From positions 1-64,000 of the forward strand of contig CAJIYW010000004.1 of assembly GCA_905181765.1 (NCBI GenBank): DNA of 64,000 nt, read 5' to 3'. Shown piece after piece: positions 39,252-50,600 of this stretch. The stretch's first letter is position 1, and every line of letters starts with the position of its first letter. Under the pieces are notes generated by a model. That model was not told the origin of the DNA. It was given only the letters and a program-made list of their open reading frames with translations, and searched no databases. The stretch comes from Flavobacteriales bacterium UBA6772. GTDB lineage: Bacteria > Bacteroidota > Bacteroidia > Flavobacteriales > Flavobacteriaceae. The translations under genes were made by a program, and so were the position numbers.

Positions 39252-40652
39252 TTAATTTATTTTTATGAATTTTTTTATTGAAACAGTTCCATTCTCATTC
39301 ATAGTTTTTAGAATATATGCTCCGGAATTTAATTTAGTTACATTTAAACTATTTGTGTTTTCTCTACCCATTACTTTTTGGCCTAACACATTAAATACCT
39401 CTAGTTTCTTAAGTATTGAAGGTGACTTTATTGATAAAATATCTTTTACAGGATTTGGAAATAAATGAATACTATTTTCATCACTAAGGTTGCTATCAGC
39501 AAGTCCTGCAGTTTCAGCATAGTAAAATTCAATATAATTTATTGTAAAAGTTCCGTTAGTTGAACCGGCATTAGTATCGTCATTTCGTATATATAATTCT
39601 AATTGTGAAAGATTACCAGTCCAAGCATCATGCAATAAAGTGAAATCAATTTCACCAACACCGCTAGCTTCATCTCCAGAAACTGCCATGTCATCAAAGT
39701 CTATATATGCCATTCCCCCGTCGGCTTTTGGATGTACAAAACGCATTCTTGTATTATTGGTACCATTTGTATATCCTATTTTTAGAGCATTTATATTCCA
39801 AGCAGTAGGAGCAAATGAACATGCATCGTATTTTAGTTTTGTTGAAACGCCAGTTATTTCCCATGTCAAAACATCATTATCAACTGTAACCGTTGCATGC
39901 TGAGCACCATTCCATTCATTTAACTCTGCAGTCGTATCAAAATTAGTGTCCGAAGAGTCAGAGTTTGCTGTAAACAATGCTTTTACAATAGCATCCGCAG
40001 CCCCTGCAGTATGTGTATAAGGATTGTCTGTTATTCCTGAGGCCTCACCATCAATTTCCCATTCTGTAAATGTAAATTTATCACAAGAAGCTGTAGCTGT
40101 AAATTCAATTGCTTCACCGGTTGGATAACATGGCAAAGGAGTTGTTATTGCATTGGTTCCTCCTCCATCATTTTCAGCAGTAATTGCAAAACCTACACAT
40201 GCTTCTTTTACGAAAGTAACATCATCAAAATAAAACGTACCAGCAGCATTTGCCTGAAGTCTTATATTCATTGCTGTAGTTGCATCTATACCTTCAAAAG
40301 TATGGGTGTACGTTTCCCATGCATTATCCGCCAGGATTGTATAAGCATCTCCCGCTGATTGAGCGCCTTGAAAGATTATCCCTTTCACTACGGCAGCAGC
40401 TCCTTTAACTTTAAAGGACAAAATATAATTTCCCGCTCCTTCAGATGGAGCTGCGTTTGGATCAGTTTGCGCTTTTTTATTTGCTGCTGTAGTAACAAGC
40501 TTCAGAGATTTATCAGCAGCATTCCAGTCAATAGCCGTATCCAGAAGCTGCTTTCCATCCAGTAACATCAGCATCAAAGGTTCCGTTTGTAATTTGACTA
40601 AACCCTATAAAAGGCAATGTCATTAAAAAGAGTGTAAGTAAATTTTTTTTCA
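39252..40652 (-). pseudogene. Surface carbohydrate-binding protein with T9SS sorting tail, one N-terminal frameshift
   Basis: Starts at 40652 with a signal peptide (LPFIGFSQ) and ITNGTFDADVTGWKAASG, the opening of a CBM4/9 (CenC) domain. A missing base near 40540 breaks the frame. The main frame then runs 441 codons to 39252 with WETYTHTFEGID and AAGTFYFDDVTFVKE, completing that domain. A middle repeat-like part follows (EFTATASCDKFTFTEWEIDG), then a second beta-sandwich that may bind glycan (FDTTAELNEWNG ... INYIEFYYAE). A T9SS type-A tail ends it (LFPNPVKDILSI ... SGAYILKT ... KKFIKIN). No catalytic domain is visible, so it probably binds polysaccharide at the cell surface. Its upstream region shares the leader seen before susC2. 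Confidence 0.8.
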
Positions 40653-40712
40653 TGATAATTTAAATATTTAATTAATTAATGCACAAGATTAGTTTTTCTC
40701 TATCCTAACCAA

Positions 40713-40793
40713 GGGAGAAATGTTTTTTTAGTAGGGGGTAATGGTTTAAATTCTGTTTAGTTACCTAAAGTGCTTCCATGCCTTTTACATTCT
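40713..40793 (-). promoter_or_regulatory. Conserved leader element, copy upstream of the CBM/T9SS gene
   Basis: About 80 bases ending 61 bases upstream of the CBM gene start closely match the segment 50847-50928 upstream of susC2. In gene direction the shared core is TTTAAACCATT, then C-rich CCCTAC, then an A run and ACAT, then TCCC. An outer match, AGAAT-T-AAAGGC, is also present. Position and conservation suggest a promoter or regulator-binding region. Its 5' part overlaps the end of the truncated sulfatase frame. Confidence 0.5.
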
Positions 40794-40999
40794 GCAGGAA
40801 TTCCATTTTCGGCCAGAGTATCAATATTGGGGCTACTAATTTGACTTTGTCCATACACACTTAATTCAGGACGTAAATCATCCATCATTAAAAATAATAC
40901 GTTTTGTTTGACAGTATATAATGTCTTTTTTTTCTTAATTTTTTTACAACTTAAAAGAATTAAAAGACATGTTATGCCCACTAACTTAAAATGTTTCAT
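40757..40999 (-). pseudogene. Truncated S1 sulfatase (N-terminal fragment only)
   Basis: From the ATG at 40999 (chosen over the upstream one because it follows the GH3 stop by one base, as in the intact operon) the frame encodes a lipobox-like start (LILLSCKK). It continues with NVLFLMMDDLRPELSVYG and SSPNIDTLAENG. These align with the start of the intact sulfatase at 25587-26966. Homology stops at about residue 70, before the Cys maturation motif. The last codons (CKRHG...) run into the leader element shared with susC2. The enzyme is therefore non-functional, and the junction near 40785 marks a deletion or recombination point. Confidence 0.8.
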
Positions 41000-41000
41000 T

Positions 41001-43353
41001 TTATAGTTCAATCCTATTATTGACTTTTAAAGTAGTTAATTTTAAATCTTTATCGTTTGAAGAAGAACCTGTCATTATAATAAACTCCCAGGCTCTACAC
41101 AATATGCCATATTGATATCATAAAACGCTAAACTTTCGGCATCTATGGTAAAAGCTTACTGTTTTTGTTTCCCCTGCTTTTAAGTGCAACTCGTTGATAA
41201 CCTTTTAGTTCTTTTACAGGTCTTGTAGCGCTACTAACTTTGTCTCGAATATACAATTGAACGATTTCCTCTCCATCAATTTTTCCAGTATTAGTTACTT
41301 CAACAGTAACAGTTACGGCTTCGTTTTGCTTGAATGTCTTACTTGATAATTTTGGTGCGTTATAACTATATTTAGTATAACTTAAACCAAACCCAAAAGG
41401 ATATAAGGGTGTATTTTTCTCATCGGCATATTTATGAAAATAAGCAGAGGGTTTGTGATTGTATACCATTCTTAACTGACCAACACTTCTTGCAACAGTT
41501 AAAGGCAATTTACCACTTGGATTTACGTCACCAAATAAAATTTCAGCAACTGCTTGACCTCCTAAATTTCCGGGTTCCCAAGATTCTACAATAGCAGGAA
41601 TATTTTTTTGAAGCCAAGGTTCAGAAATTGGTTTTCCGTTTACCAAAACAATGATTACGGGTGTTCCTGTTTTTTCAATAGCCTGAACTAATTCTAATTG
41701 TTTGCCAAATAAATCTAAGTTGGCACGCCCCATATTTTCACCAGCAGTTTTATCTTTCCATTTGTAGCGCATAGAATTATCTCCCACAACAACAACTGCA
41801 TAGTCCGCATTTTTGGCTTTTTCTGCAGCTTCCTGAATTTTAGAACTTTGTATTTTTCTAATATTTTCTCCTGAATCAAAAAAGTTTACAGCATAGCCTT
41901 TGGTTTCTCCTAAAGTTTTAATTCCTTCATAAATAGTAATTACGTTTTCATCAGGTTGGGCAGCATGCCAATCTCCTAAAATAGATTGGTTATTTGCATT
42001 GGGTCCTGTTACAAATATTTTCTTTTTTGAAGTCGTTTTTTGTAAAGGTAATATCCCATTATTTTTAAGCAATACGATCCCTTTTCTTGCAGACTCTAAT
42101 GCAGTCGCTTTGTGTTCTTCTGTAAAAAGTAATTCCTCTTTTTTCTCTAAATCTACAAATCGATTTTCAAATAACCCTAATTTAAACTTCGCTGTTAAAA
42201 TTTTACGGCAAGCATCATTTACACGATTTATTGAAAGTTTACCTTCTTTTACAGATTCAATAATCGCATCTGTAAAAAATGGACCATGCATGTGCATATC
42301 CATACCAGCATCAACAGATAAATAAGAAGCTTCTTTCATATCTTTTGCAGTATGATGCAACGTGTTAATACGTTCGATATCTAACCAATCACTTACATAA
42401 AATCCTTTGAAGTCCCATTGATTTCTTAAAAGATCTGTCATGAGCCATTTACTCATATGAGATGGAATACCGTTTATCTCATTATGTGCAGCCATAATCG
42501 AATAGACACCTGCATCAATGGCTTTCTTATAAGGTGGAAGATGGACTTCTCTTAGTGTACGGACTGAAATATCTGCAGCAGCAGCATTGAGTCCATTTAT
42601 AGATTCGCCACCACCAATTAAATGCTTTACACATGCAATTACTTTTTGAGTTCCCGTAAAATCTCCTTGTTGAAATCCATTAATCATTGCAGCTCCCATG
42701 TTACCAACCATAAAAGGATCTTCTCCTAATGTTTCTCCAACTCTACCCCAGCGTGGGTCTCTTAATATATCTATATTTGGTGTAAAGGTCCAATGGCTTC
42801 CCGTAGCTCTCATCTCTTTGGCAGTTTGTTTACCTATGGAATATAAAAAATCATCATTCCAAGTAGATGCTAATCCAATTGGTGATGGATATACCGTTGT
42901 GCCAGGAACTAAAGCATTTCCATGTATGGCATCAATCCCTATTAATACCGGTATTTTTAATGGTGATTTTAAGGCCAATTCTTGCAAGTAATTTGCTTCT
43001 TTAGCGGTTAAAACATGTAAAAAAGAACCTATTTTTCCCTCTTCACACATTGCAGTGACATCATTAACAGAAAGTGTTTTATAAAAACCCTGTGCATCAT
43101 TATTTTCTTTATCATCGTTAGGGTTTCCTTTTTTCATATGATCCAACCCAACAAATTGGTTCATTTGATATACCTTATCTTCTAAAGTCATCCTACCCAT
43201 TAAATCGGCTACTCTTTTTTCAGTAGGTTGTGATGGATTTAAATACAAAGGACTTTGAGTTTCCTTAAGCCGGCTTGAATTTTGTGCATAAGAACTATAC
43301 ATCGTTACTATGAAACTGAAAAAAAATACTTTTTTAATTACTCTTTTAAACAT
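41001..43353 (-). pseudogene. GH3 beta-glycosidase, second copy, frameshifted at the C-terminus
   Basis: Paralogue of the GH3 at 26967. It is intact for about 725 residues: signal peptide (SSYAQ), GIDAIHGNALVPG, NIDILRDPRWGRVGETLGEDP, nucleophile in YVSDWLDIE, VTGPNANNQSILGDWH and YPFGFGLSYT. The frame breaks after KELKGYQRVAL. Three shifts, at an A/T run near 41180, one near 41150 and a G/C run near 41088, restore KAGETKTVSF, IDAESLAFYDINMAYCVEPG and EFIIMTGSSSND. The product then ends at the TAA at 41001. Only the fibronectin-III-like tail is affected, so the enzyme might still fold if the breaks are real. It starts 5 bp after the fusion gene and precedes the truncated sulfatase. Confidence 0.9.
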
Positions 43354-43358
43354 ATTAT

Positions 43359-45926
43359 TTATTTATTTATATTTTTAATGATATTATAACTTGGGTTTGG
43401 CTGAAATTTTGAATCGTAAATGGACTGAAAAGCACCTTCTTTTCCTTTTTTAGTGCGCTCACCAATATCCCAAAGATTAAGTGTTACAACACCTGATTTT
43501 GTTTTTTTCTGTAAAACATTAATTAATTTTTGATAAAATCTAGCTTGATTTTTAAACCTTCTTTTAATTTGCTTTTATCTTCAATAAAATAGTCGAGTTC
43601 GGTAACATGAAACTCTAAATCGTTTTGATGTGCCCAATCTATTAATTTTGATAATTTTTTTAATGCTACGTCCGTATTCTCCTTTAATGCTTCTGTTGTT
43701 GGGCTAAGGCCTATATGTGCTTGCCATCCAATACCATCTACACGGTAGCCTTTAGACCTTATATACACTATGGTTTCTTTAAGCTTATTCCACATTTCGG
43801 TTTGCATTCCTGCATTTTGATTATATACCAGCTTAATATTGGTAGCATGTTTTGTTGCAATTTCAAAAGCTTTTAAAATATAAAGCGGATAACCATTTTC
43901 ATCTAACCCCATTTTTAACCAAGGGTTTTCCCATTTATCAGTTCCTTTTTTAGGGCCAAACCACTTTCCGTTAGGAAGTATGGTTTCGTTTACAACATCC
44001 ATCCATTTTATAGTTGGCTCATTATTAAATCTCATTGCAAAAGCGGTTGCAAATTCAGTCATGATTTGATTCAATTCTTTTGGAGTTCTGTAATCTTCTT
44101 TCGCCCATTTTGATGCTTGAGGTGATATAGGACCATGCAAGCGAACTTGTAAATCGTGTTTTTGAGCTAGACTTATAAAGTCATCAATTTGCTGCCAATT
44201 CCATACTTTGGGTGTGGGATGAATTTTAGTCTGTTTTGCAGAATTGGCTGGTGTTAGGTACTTAAAATCTTTTAAAAATAGTTCTTCTTTTATAGTATTA
44301 AGCTCATTATGATTCAATGTAGCACCAACAATTACAGTATCGGATCTCCTCTTTGAACCTTTAGTTTTTAATAACTCTGAATTAAAATAAGCCTTAGAAT
44401 AGTTTATCAATTCTTCTTGTATCGTTTTATAGTTAGCATACCCAAAATGATTGACAGTTTCTAAAGGGTCTTTACTATAATCGTATAATTCTTGGGCAAC
44501 AATATCATTAGAAGTAATAACCTCCGTACTTTTCTTTTTATCAATCCAAACTGTATACCTGTAAGTTTCTGTTCTAAAACTGTAACCTGTCACTTTTCCT
44601 TTATGCCATTGACTTACGGCATATTTTTTTACGACATTATTTGATTGATTGATTAGTGGCACTAGGCTTTTACCGTCTAAATTTTCTGGAATACTCAGTC
44701 CTGTCAACTCACAAAGTGTTGGGAAAAGATCAACAAATTCAGTAGGCGAGCTTACTTTTACAGTTTTGTTGCCATCTGGCACATAGATCATTAATGGTGA
44801 ACGCGTAGCCTGCTCGAAATTAGAATGTTTGTTCCATAAACTATGGTCTCCCAAATGCCAACCATGATCTCCCAAAACAACAATAATGGTGTTTTTATCT
44901 AAATTCTTTTCTTTTAATTTTTTAAGGATTTTTCCAATTTGATTATCAACAAAACTAACACATGCATAATAGCCGTGAATGAGTTTTTTTTGAAGTGCTT
45001 CATCCATCTCCAAAAGATTCTTTTCATTAAGCTTGTACTCAACTTCTGGTGACTGATAACTTCTCATTTCGCCAGAATTGTGGTAGGCTAAATCTGTACT
45101 ATTTTTAGATTTTTTCTGAAAAGCTGCCAATTGTATGGCATCTTCATCGTAGAGGTCCCAATATTTTTTAGATGCAACAAAGGGTAAGTGAGGCCTTTTA
45201 AAACCAACGGCTAAAAAGAACGGTTTGTTGCTATCTTTACTAACTTCATCCAATAAAGACAAAGCACTAACTGCAATAGCCCCATCGGTATAAGCTTCAT
45301 CTGGTGCATTACTAATTTCAAAAGGCGGTTTGTATCGATCTCTAACATATTTATTAGTATTAGAAACTCCTTTGTCTTCGCCCTCTTTTCTTAAAATAGT
45401 AATCTGTTTTTTGATTTCCTTGTTTTGATAATAACCAAGTGCAGGTTCCCCGTAATCTTGAGGATAATTTAAATTTGCTTCTTTTATAAACGGAAGACTC
45501 CAGGAAGGTTTATCTCTAAACTTATCGACACAACGTGGATCGTAAATTTTACCAACTCCAGCAGTTATATAACCATTTTCCTTGAAATACTGGGGTATGG
45601 TTACAATGTTAGGGTTTATATCCCTCATCTTCGTTTTTAAATCTCTAACCTTTGTATAATCTGGTCGTTTTCCAGTAAGTAAGCTGGCTCTAGATGGCCC
45701 GCAAACAGCTTGTTGTGTGTGATTATTTGTGAAGATAGTAGCCTTTTTAGCCAATTTATCTAATATTGGAGTTTCAGCAAATTCATCTCCAAATGCGCCA
45801 ATTGTCGGCTTTAAATCATCAATTGCTATAAAGATGACATTGGGTTTTCTTACCTCCTTAATACCCTGTGCAGATATCTTTAAAGCAACAATTGAAAATA
45901 AGAAATATAAAAATTAGTTGTTTCAT
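43359..45926 (-). pseudogene. S1 sulfatase - GH10 fusion, second copy, frameshifted at both ends
   Basis: Same two-domain architecture as 29306-31882. The ATG at 45926 gives MKQLIFIFLIF; a one-base shift near 45892 continues IVALKISAQGIKEVRKPN and FIAIDDLKPTIGAFGDEF. The main frame of more than 740 codons then has CGPSR, GFKRPHLPFVASKKYWDLY, LGDHGWHLGDHSLWNKHS, WMDVVNETI (acid/base Glu), GIGWQAHI and FHVTELDYFI (nucleophile Glu). A second shift at the run 43549-43553 restores RFYQKLINVLQKK, VVTLNLWDIGERTKK and a C-terminus ending at 43359. The variant cleft segment HGPISPQASKW is conserved between the copies. It is the first enzyme gene after susCD2, separated by a 174-base gap with three inverted repeats. 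Confidence 0.9.
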
Positions 45927-45964
45927 TAATCGAAATGCAGTCCAGAGAAATGGATGAATTAGGT

Positions 45965-45991
45965 TTAACCAACAGACCTATTGTTGGTTAA
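45965..45991. repeat. Perfect inverted repeat downstream of susD2
   Basis: TTAACCAACA and TGTTGGTTAA, a 10-bp stem with a 7-base loop, lie 38 bases upstream of the second fusion gene's start. No T run follows on the minus strand, so it is not a typical terminator. It may stabilise or attenuate the transcript between susD2 and the enzymes. Confidence 0.55.
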
Positions 45992-46004
45992 TAAAAATGA
46001 TATA

Positions 46005-46066
46005 TTGAGTCCATAAATTATAGAGCCATCCACTTTATTAGATTACTTTATAATTTATAAACTCAA
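46005..46066. repeat. Long imperfect inverted repeat downstream of susD2
   Basis: The 18-base arms at 46005-46022 and 46049-46066 match at 16 positions: TTGAGT, a 2-base mismatch, then ATAAATTATA, and the reverse. They could form a long stem in the susCD2 transcript 35 bases after the susD2 stop. No transposase is nearby to make them insertion ends. Confidence 0.6.
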
Positions 46067-46081
46067 TAAATTAATTTATTG
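46064..46081. repeat. 18-bp perfect palindrome after the susD2 stop
   Basis: CAATAAATTAATTTATTG is its own reverse complement and partly overlaps the long inverted repeat. A T run follows on the plus strand only. It could be a protein-binding site or part of the RNA structure at the end of susCD2. Confidence 0.4.
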
Positions 46082-46100
46082 TTTTTGGGTGTGTTTATTC

Positions 46101-47624
46101 CTAATTGGAGATTTCGTTATTTGCATTAATTTCAGCAACTGCTATCGGTATAGACATTACAATTGTTTCGTCTGTTGCATGCAATACATCTACGCTTCCT
46201 TTAAATGATGCCGCTGTATTATGTGGATTAATTATAGTATTTAGAAAGTAATTATACCCTCTACGTCTATTATTAAACCAATCATGCCCTTCTCCTATTA
46301 ATTCAAACTGATACTCTTTCATAATAGCCGTTCTAAAGGAATCTTGTCCACCAGCATATCCAACGTGCGGAGTAAGACCAACTCTGTCAAGTACTTCTGA
46401 GACATAGGTCATTTGCTGTCCATTTTGTAACTCATTGGAGATTTCTGAAAGCATTAATAACAAATCTGCATATCTATAGATTTTAAAGTTCTTATTTGTC
46501 TCTCTCACTGCGTTATTAGCATCTCTTGAACCCAATTTAAAAAAATAAGGAAAGGAATTTCCAAAGTTAGACCTCGCTGTATTTGTTGGATAAGACTTTT
46601 CTGTACTTCCGTTATTTCCACGCGTCCAAGTACTAACATAAGTAGTCGCTAAACGCGGGTCACTTGGATAGGTTGCAGCATGTAAGTCATAATTTTCGAT
46701 GTTTATTTTAAACCATCCAAATGTAGCTGCCTTCGTATACCAGTTTGGTGTAAATGCTCTCGTATGATCTAATGTAGCACCCACTACAGACTGAAGTTCA
46801 AAAATAGACTCTTCCGTATTATTTCCATTAGTCCCTAAAAATAAATTATCATAGTTATCATGAAGGCTATAAGCACCATATGCTTTGATTGCCTCATCAT
46901 GTGCCAATTGCCAATAGTTTAAACTTGAGTCTTGAGCATCGCTGGATGCCGTTGCCAAGGTCATGTAAACTTTTGAAAGCAGCATGTCTGCTGCTTGTGG
47001 TTTTGGAGTTCCGCTTGCAACCGCTCCATTCATTAATTGTTGTGCTCTTTTTACATCTTCTATAATTTGTGCATACACATCTTTAATGGGTGATTTGGCT
47101 AAATGAATCGTTTCTGTTGTAGTTGGAGTTACCCTTAACGGAATTTCTCCCCATAATCTAACAAGATTAAAATAATTGAAAGCTCTTACAAAATAGGCTT
47201 GCCCAATAACATCGTTTATAACTAGCTCATCGGACGTACTTGGATTGTCAAATACTGTTGCCGAATTAATAGCATCATTAGCGCGTCCAATAGTTTGATA
47301 AATACCTATCCAAGAATTCTCAATTGCAACTAAACCACTGGTAGGATTTAAAGAAGACAAGGTACTATTATAGCTGTTATTATTTCTATTTCCTGTGCGT
47401 CTTGTGACCATTAAACCCGAATTTACATTCGTTAGAAACAAAAATTCGTTTCCGTAGTATTCATATTGCACCATGGCTTCATAGATACCGAATAATGCAG
47501 ATGTTGCATTACTTGCCGAACTGTATACATTTTCGTTTGCTAAAAAAGGTGGTTCCTCTTCTAAATTACAACTCGTGAGTAGTAAACCTACTATGATTAA
47601 AAAAGTGAATTTATAATTTTTCAT
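46101..47624 (-). CDS. susD-like: SusD/RagB-family glycan-binding lipoprotein, second copy
   Basis: 507 residues. A lipobox ends at C19 (LLLTSC). The core has GQAYFVRAFNYFNLVRLWGEIPLRV and PQAADMLLSKVYMTLA, and the RagB part has YADLLLMLSEISNELQNG and IGEGHDWFNNRRRGYNYFL. It starts 17 bp after the susC2 stop and is intact. The overall pattern is shared with the SusD at 13482, but the surface regions between about 60 and 110 and around 270-350 differ strongly. That is expected if the two pairs bind different oligosaccharides. The paired inverted repeats follow before the fusion gene. Confidence 0.95.
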   Translation of the reverse strand: MKNYKFTFLIIVGLLLTSCNLEEEPPFLANENVYSSASNATSALFGIYEAMVQYEYYGNEFLFLTNVNSGLMVTRRTGNRNNNSYNSTLSSLNPTSGLVAIENSWIGIYQTIGRANDAINSATVFDNPSTSDELVINDVIGQAYFVRAFNYFNLVRLWGEIPLRVTPTTTETIHLAKSPIKDVYAQIIEDVKRAQQLMNGAVASGTPKPQAADMLLSKVYMTLATASSDAQDSSLNYWQLAHDEAIKAYGAYSLHDNYDNLFLGTNGNNTEESIFELQSVVGATLDHTRAFTPNWYTKAATFGWFKINIENYDLHAATYPSDPRLATTYVSTWTRGNNGSTEKSYPTNTARSNFGNSFPYFFKLGSRDANNAVRETNKNFKIYRYADLLLMLSEISNELQNGQQMTYVSEVLDRVGLTPHVGYAGGQDSFRTAIMKEYQFELIGEGHDWFNNRRRGYNYFLNTIINPHNTAASFKGSVDVLHATDETIVMSIPIAVAEINANNEISN

Positions 47625-47641
47625 TTTTATAGTTTTTAAAA

Positions 47642-50600
47642 TTAAAATTTAAGGTTTAAACCTAACATGATCGTTTGCGCATTAGGAAACCCATTCCAAT
47701 CTACTCCTACAATATTTCCATTATTCATGAAATTAGTTATTTCTGGATTGTATCCTGAATAGTCTGTAAACGTAAATAAATTCATGCCCGTTACATAGAC
47801 ATTAGCACTGCTAAAAACGTTTGTTTTTTCCACTGGAATGTCATATCCTAGCGTAATATTGCTTATTCTTAAGAAACTACCGTCTTCAATTATTCTATCT
47901 GTGATTGCTGGAGATCCAGATTCTCTTGAATATCCTAATCTCGGATAAGTATTTGACTGTGCATCGGGTCTCCAAGCATTGTTATAAGCTTGAGATAAGA
48001 TATTTGCTGATCTGCCTTCTGCGGTTCCTAATTGTATTGAATTACCATTCGCAATTTCATTGCCATAAACACCGTTCATTTGAATACTTAAATTCAGTCG
48101 TTTATAGTTCATGCTTAGATAACCACCATATACGAAATCTGGATTCGGATTTCCAATAATTGTTCTATCTGCTTCAGTAATAGCGTCATCTCCATTTTGA
48201 TCTACGATACGTACATCACCAGCTTCTGCTCCAGACACCGTTATAACATCTTCAGTTTGATAAATACCATCCGTTTCAAACCCATAAAACAAACCTACTT
48301 CTTCGCCTTCCATAAAGATATTTGCTGGCGCTCTAAAATAGTTACCCGTTGATATATTTTGACCTCTATAAAATACGCGGTTTTCTAACGCACCATTTAT
48401 ATAAATATCTTCTGGAGTACCTCCTAAGTTTTGAATTTTACTTTTGTTAAAGGCTATATTTCCGCCTATATCAATACTAAGATCATTTTTCTCAATAAGT
48501 GTTCCGTTTAAAGTAAGTTCTACACCCTTATTATTAAGACTACCTCTATTAACTAACAAAGAAGTAAAACCTGAAGATGGCCCTAATGGTTGATTTAATA
48601 ATAAATCATCCGTTTGCTTATCATATGCATCTAAGGTTCCGGTAAGCCTATTTTCCCAAAGGCCAAAATCTAACCCAACGTTTAACTGCCCCGTCGTTTC
48701 CCATTTAAGATTAGGGTTACTCACATTTAACGGAACAAAACCAATGTTGGTTCCTTCAGCCGAATTCCCATACAATGTTGGTCCATAATTCGCAAAGGTT
48801 TGGTATGCAGAAATACCTTGATTACCAGTCATACCCCAACCAATTCTAAATTTTAATTCGTTAATAGTTTCTGAATTCTCTAGGAATTTTTCATTATTAG
48901 CTCTCCATGCCAATGAGAATGATGGAAAATAACTATATCTATTTTCTTTTGAAAATTTAGAAGAGCCATCTGCTCTAAACGTTCCTGTTATAATATATTT
49001 ATTGTCAAACGAATAATTTACACGCGATAGGTATGATAAGAGTTGACTCTTTAAAGGCAAAACGTCTAAAGGACGAGAAATCTGTTGCCCATAAATGGGT
49101 TGGTCAACACCAAATTCAGTTGTAGAAAAATCATTAACTGCATACAAGGAGTTTTTAATGTCTCTAACATCGTACGTCATACCGATAACGCCATTAATTC
49201 TATGTTTTTTATTAAAGGTTCGATTATAGGTTAATAAATTATTAACCTGATATGACTTTGTATTTAAATTTGAAACCGAAAGGCTACCGTTGGCAGAACT
49301 TCCTTGAAAAGTAGTTAAACCATAAAAACGTCTGCGCTCCTTATTTCGCATATTACCTCCTGCCTGCAGCTTATATTTCAATCCTTTTATATTGAATTTA
49401 TAGACTAAAGCTAAAGATCCAATAAATCGACTCTCTTCAGAGGTATCTTGAAAATCATTAACCCATGAAAATGGACTAGATATTCCATCTTCGTTATCAA
49501 AAGTACCACCATCAGTAACTAAAGTAGGGTAGCGTAAAATATTTCCAACAAAACTACGCTGCCCTCCAGCTCTATCTCCATCTTGGGCAAAATTTCCATT
49601 TGAATAAAAAGCGTTCAACTTAGCACTAATACTAAATTTATCAGACAAGTCTTGGTTTAAATTGATACTGAAATTACCATTTTGTAATCTTGAATTTTCT
49701 ACAATACCTCCTTGATCATTGTAACCAACAGAAGCATAATAATTACCCTTTTCTGTTCCTCCACTAAAAGAAGCTCCTGTACTTTTAGAAAAACCTTGTT
49801 TATAAATTTCATCATGCCAGTTATGTTTTTCTGCAGCTGTATCGCTAACAGTTCCATCATCTGCAATTGGGAATATTGTTCCGTCGCTTATACTAAAACG
49901 AGGAGCCCCACCATTTACTAGTAAAGCTTCATTTTGATAGTTCGCATATCCTAAAGCATCTAAAACATCATATCGTTCACTAATTTCTGAGACACTTGTA
50001 TTTACATAGGCTTGTATTGATGTTTTGCCACTTTTACCTTTTTTAGTAGTTATCAAAATCACACCGTTTGCTCCCCTAGAACCATAAATAGCAGTCGCTG
50101 ATGCATCTTTAAGCACTTCCATACTTTCAATGTCACGAGGGTTTATACCATTTAATCCATTTTGTGTTTCTTCCAAGCTATTAGCGTCTGTAGAAGCATT
50201 CGCAGCATCTTCACCTGCCGAGGAAATAATAACTCCATCAATTACATACAAAGGCTCATTATTACCTCTTAAACTACTTGCCCCTCTAATTTTCACAGAA
50301 ACTCCAGAACCTGGGCTTCCTGCATTTTGAGTTACTTGAACTCCAGCCGCACGACCTTGTAACAAGGCATCAACAGTACTATTTTGTGCCGCTGCAATAT
50401 CGTCTACCTTCACAGAGGCTACTGAGCCCGTAATGTCACTTTTACGCTGACTTCCATAACCAACAACTACAATCTCTTCTAATGTATTATTGGTATCTAT
50501 TTCTAATTGAATATTAAAGGTTCCTTTATTCCCTATAACCAATTCTTTAGTTATGTATCCTAGATAAGAAAAAACTAGTATTTTTCCTGCCTCTGGAACA

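Noticed and set aside
40785..40800. CTGCAGGAATTC, resembling a cloning-vector polylinker
   Set aside because: Twelve bases can match by chance in 64 kb, and the surrounding sequence is clearly native on both sides (sulfatase frame and shared leader). No further vector sequence is present.
46005..46066. Inverted repeat considered as insertion-sequence ends
   Set aside because: Only 26 bases lie between the arms and no transposase or target duplication is visible, so an RNA or protein-binding role is more likely.
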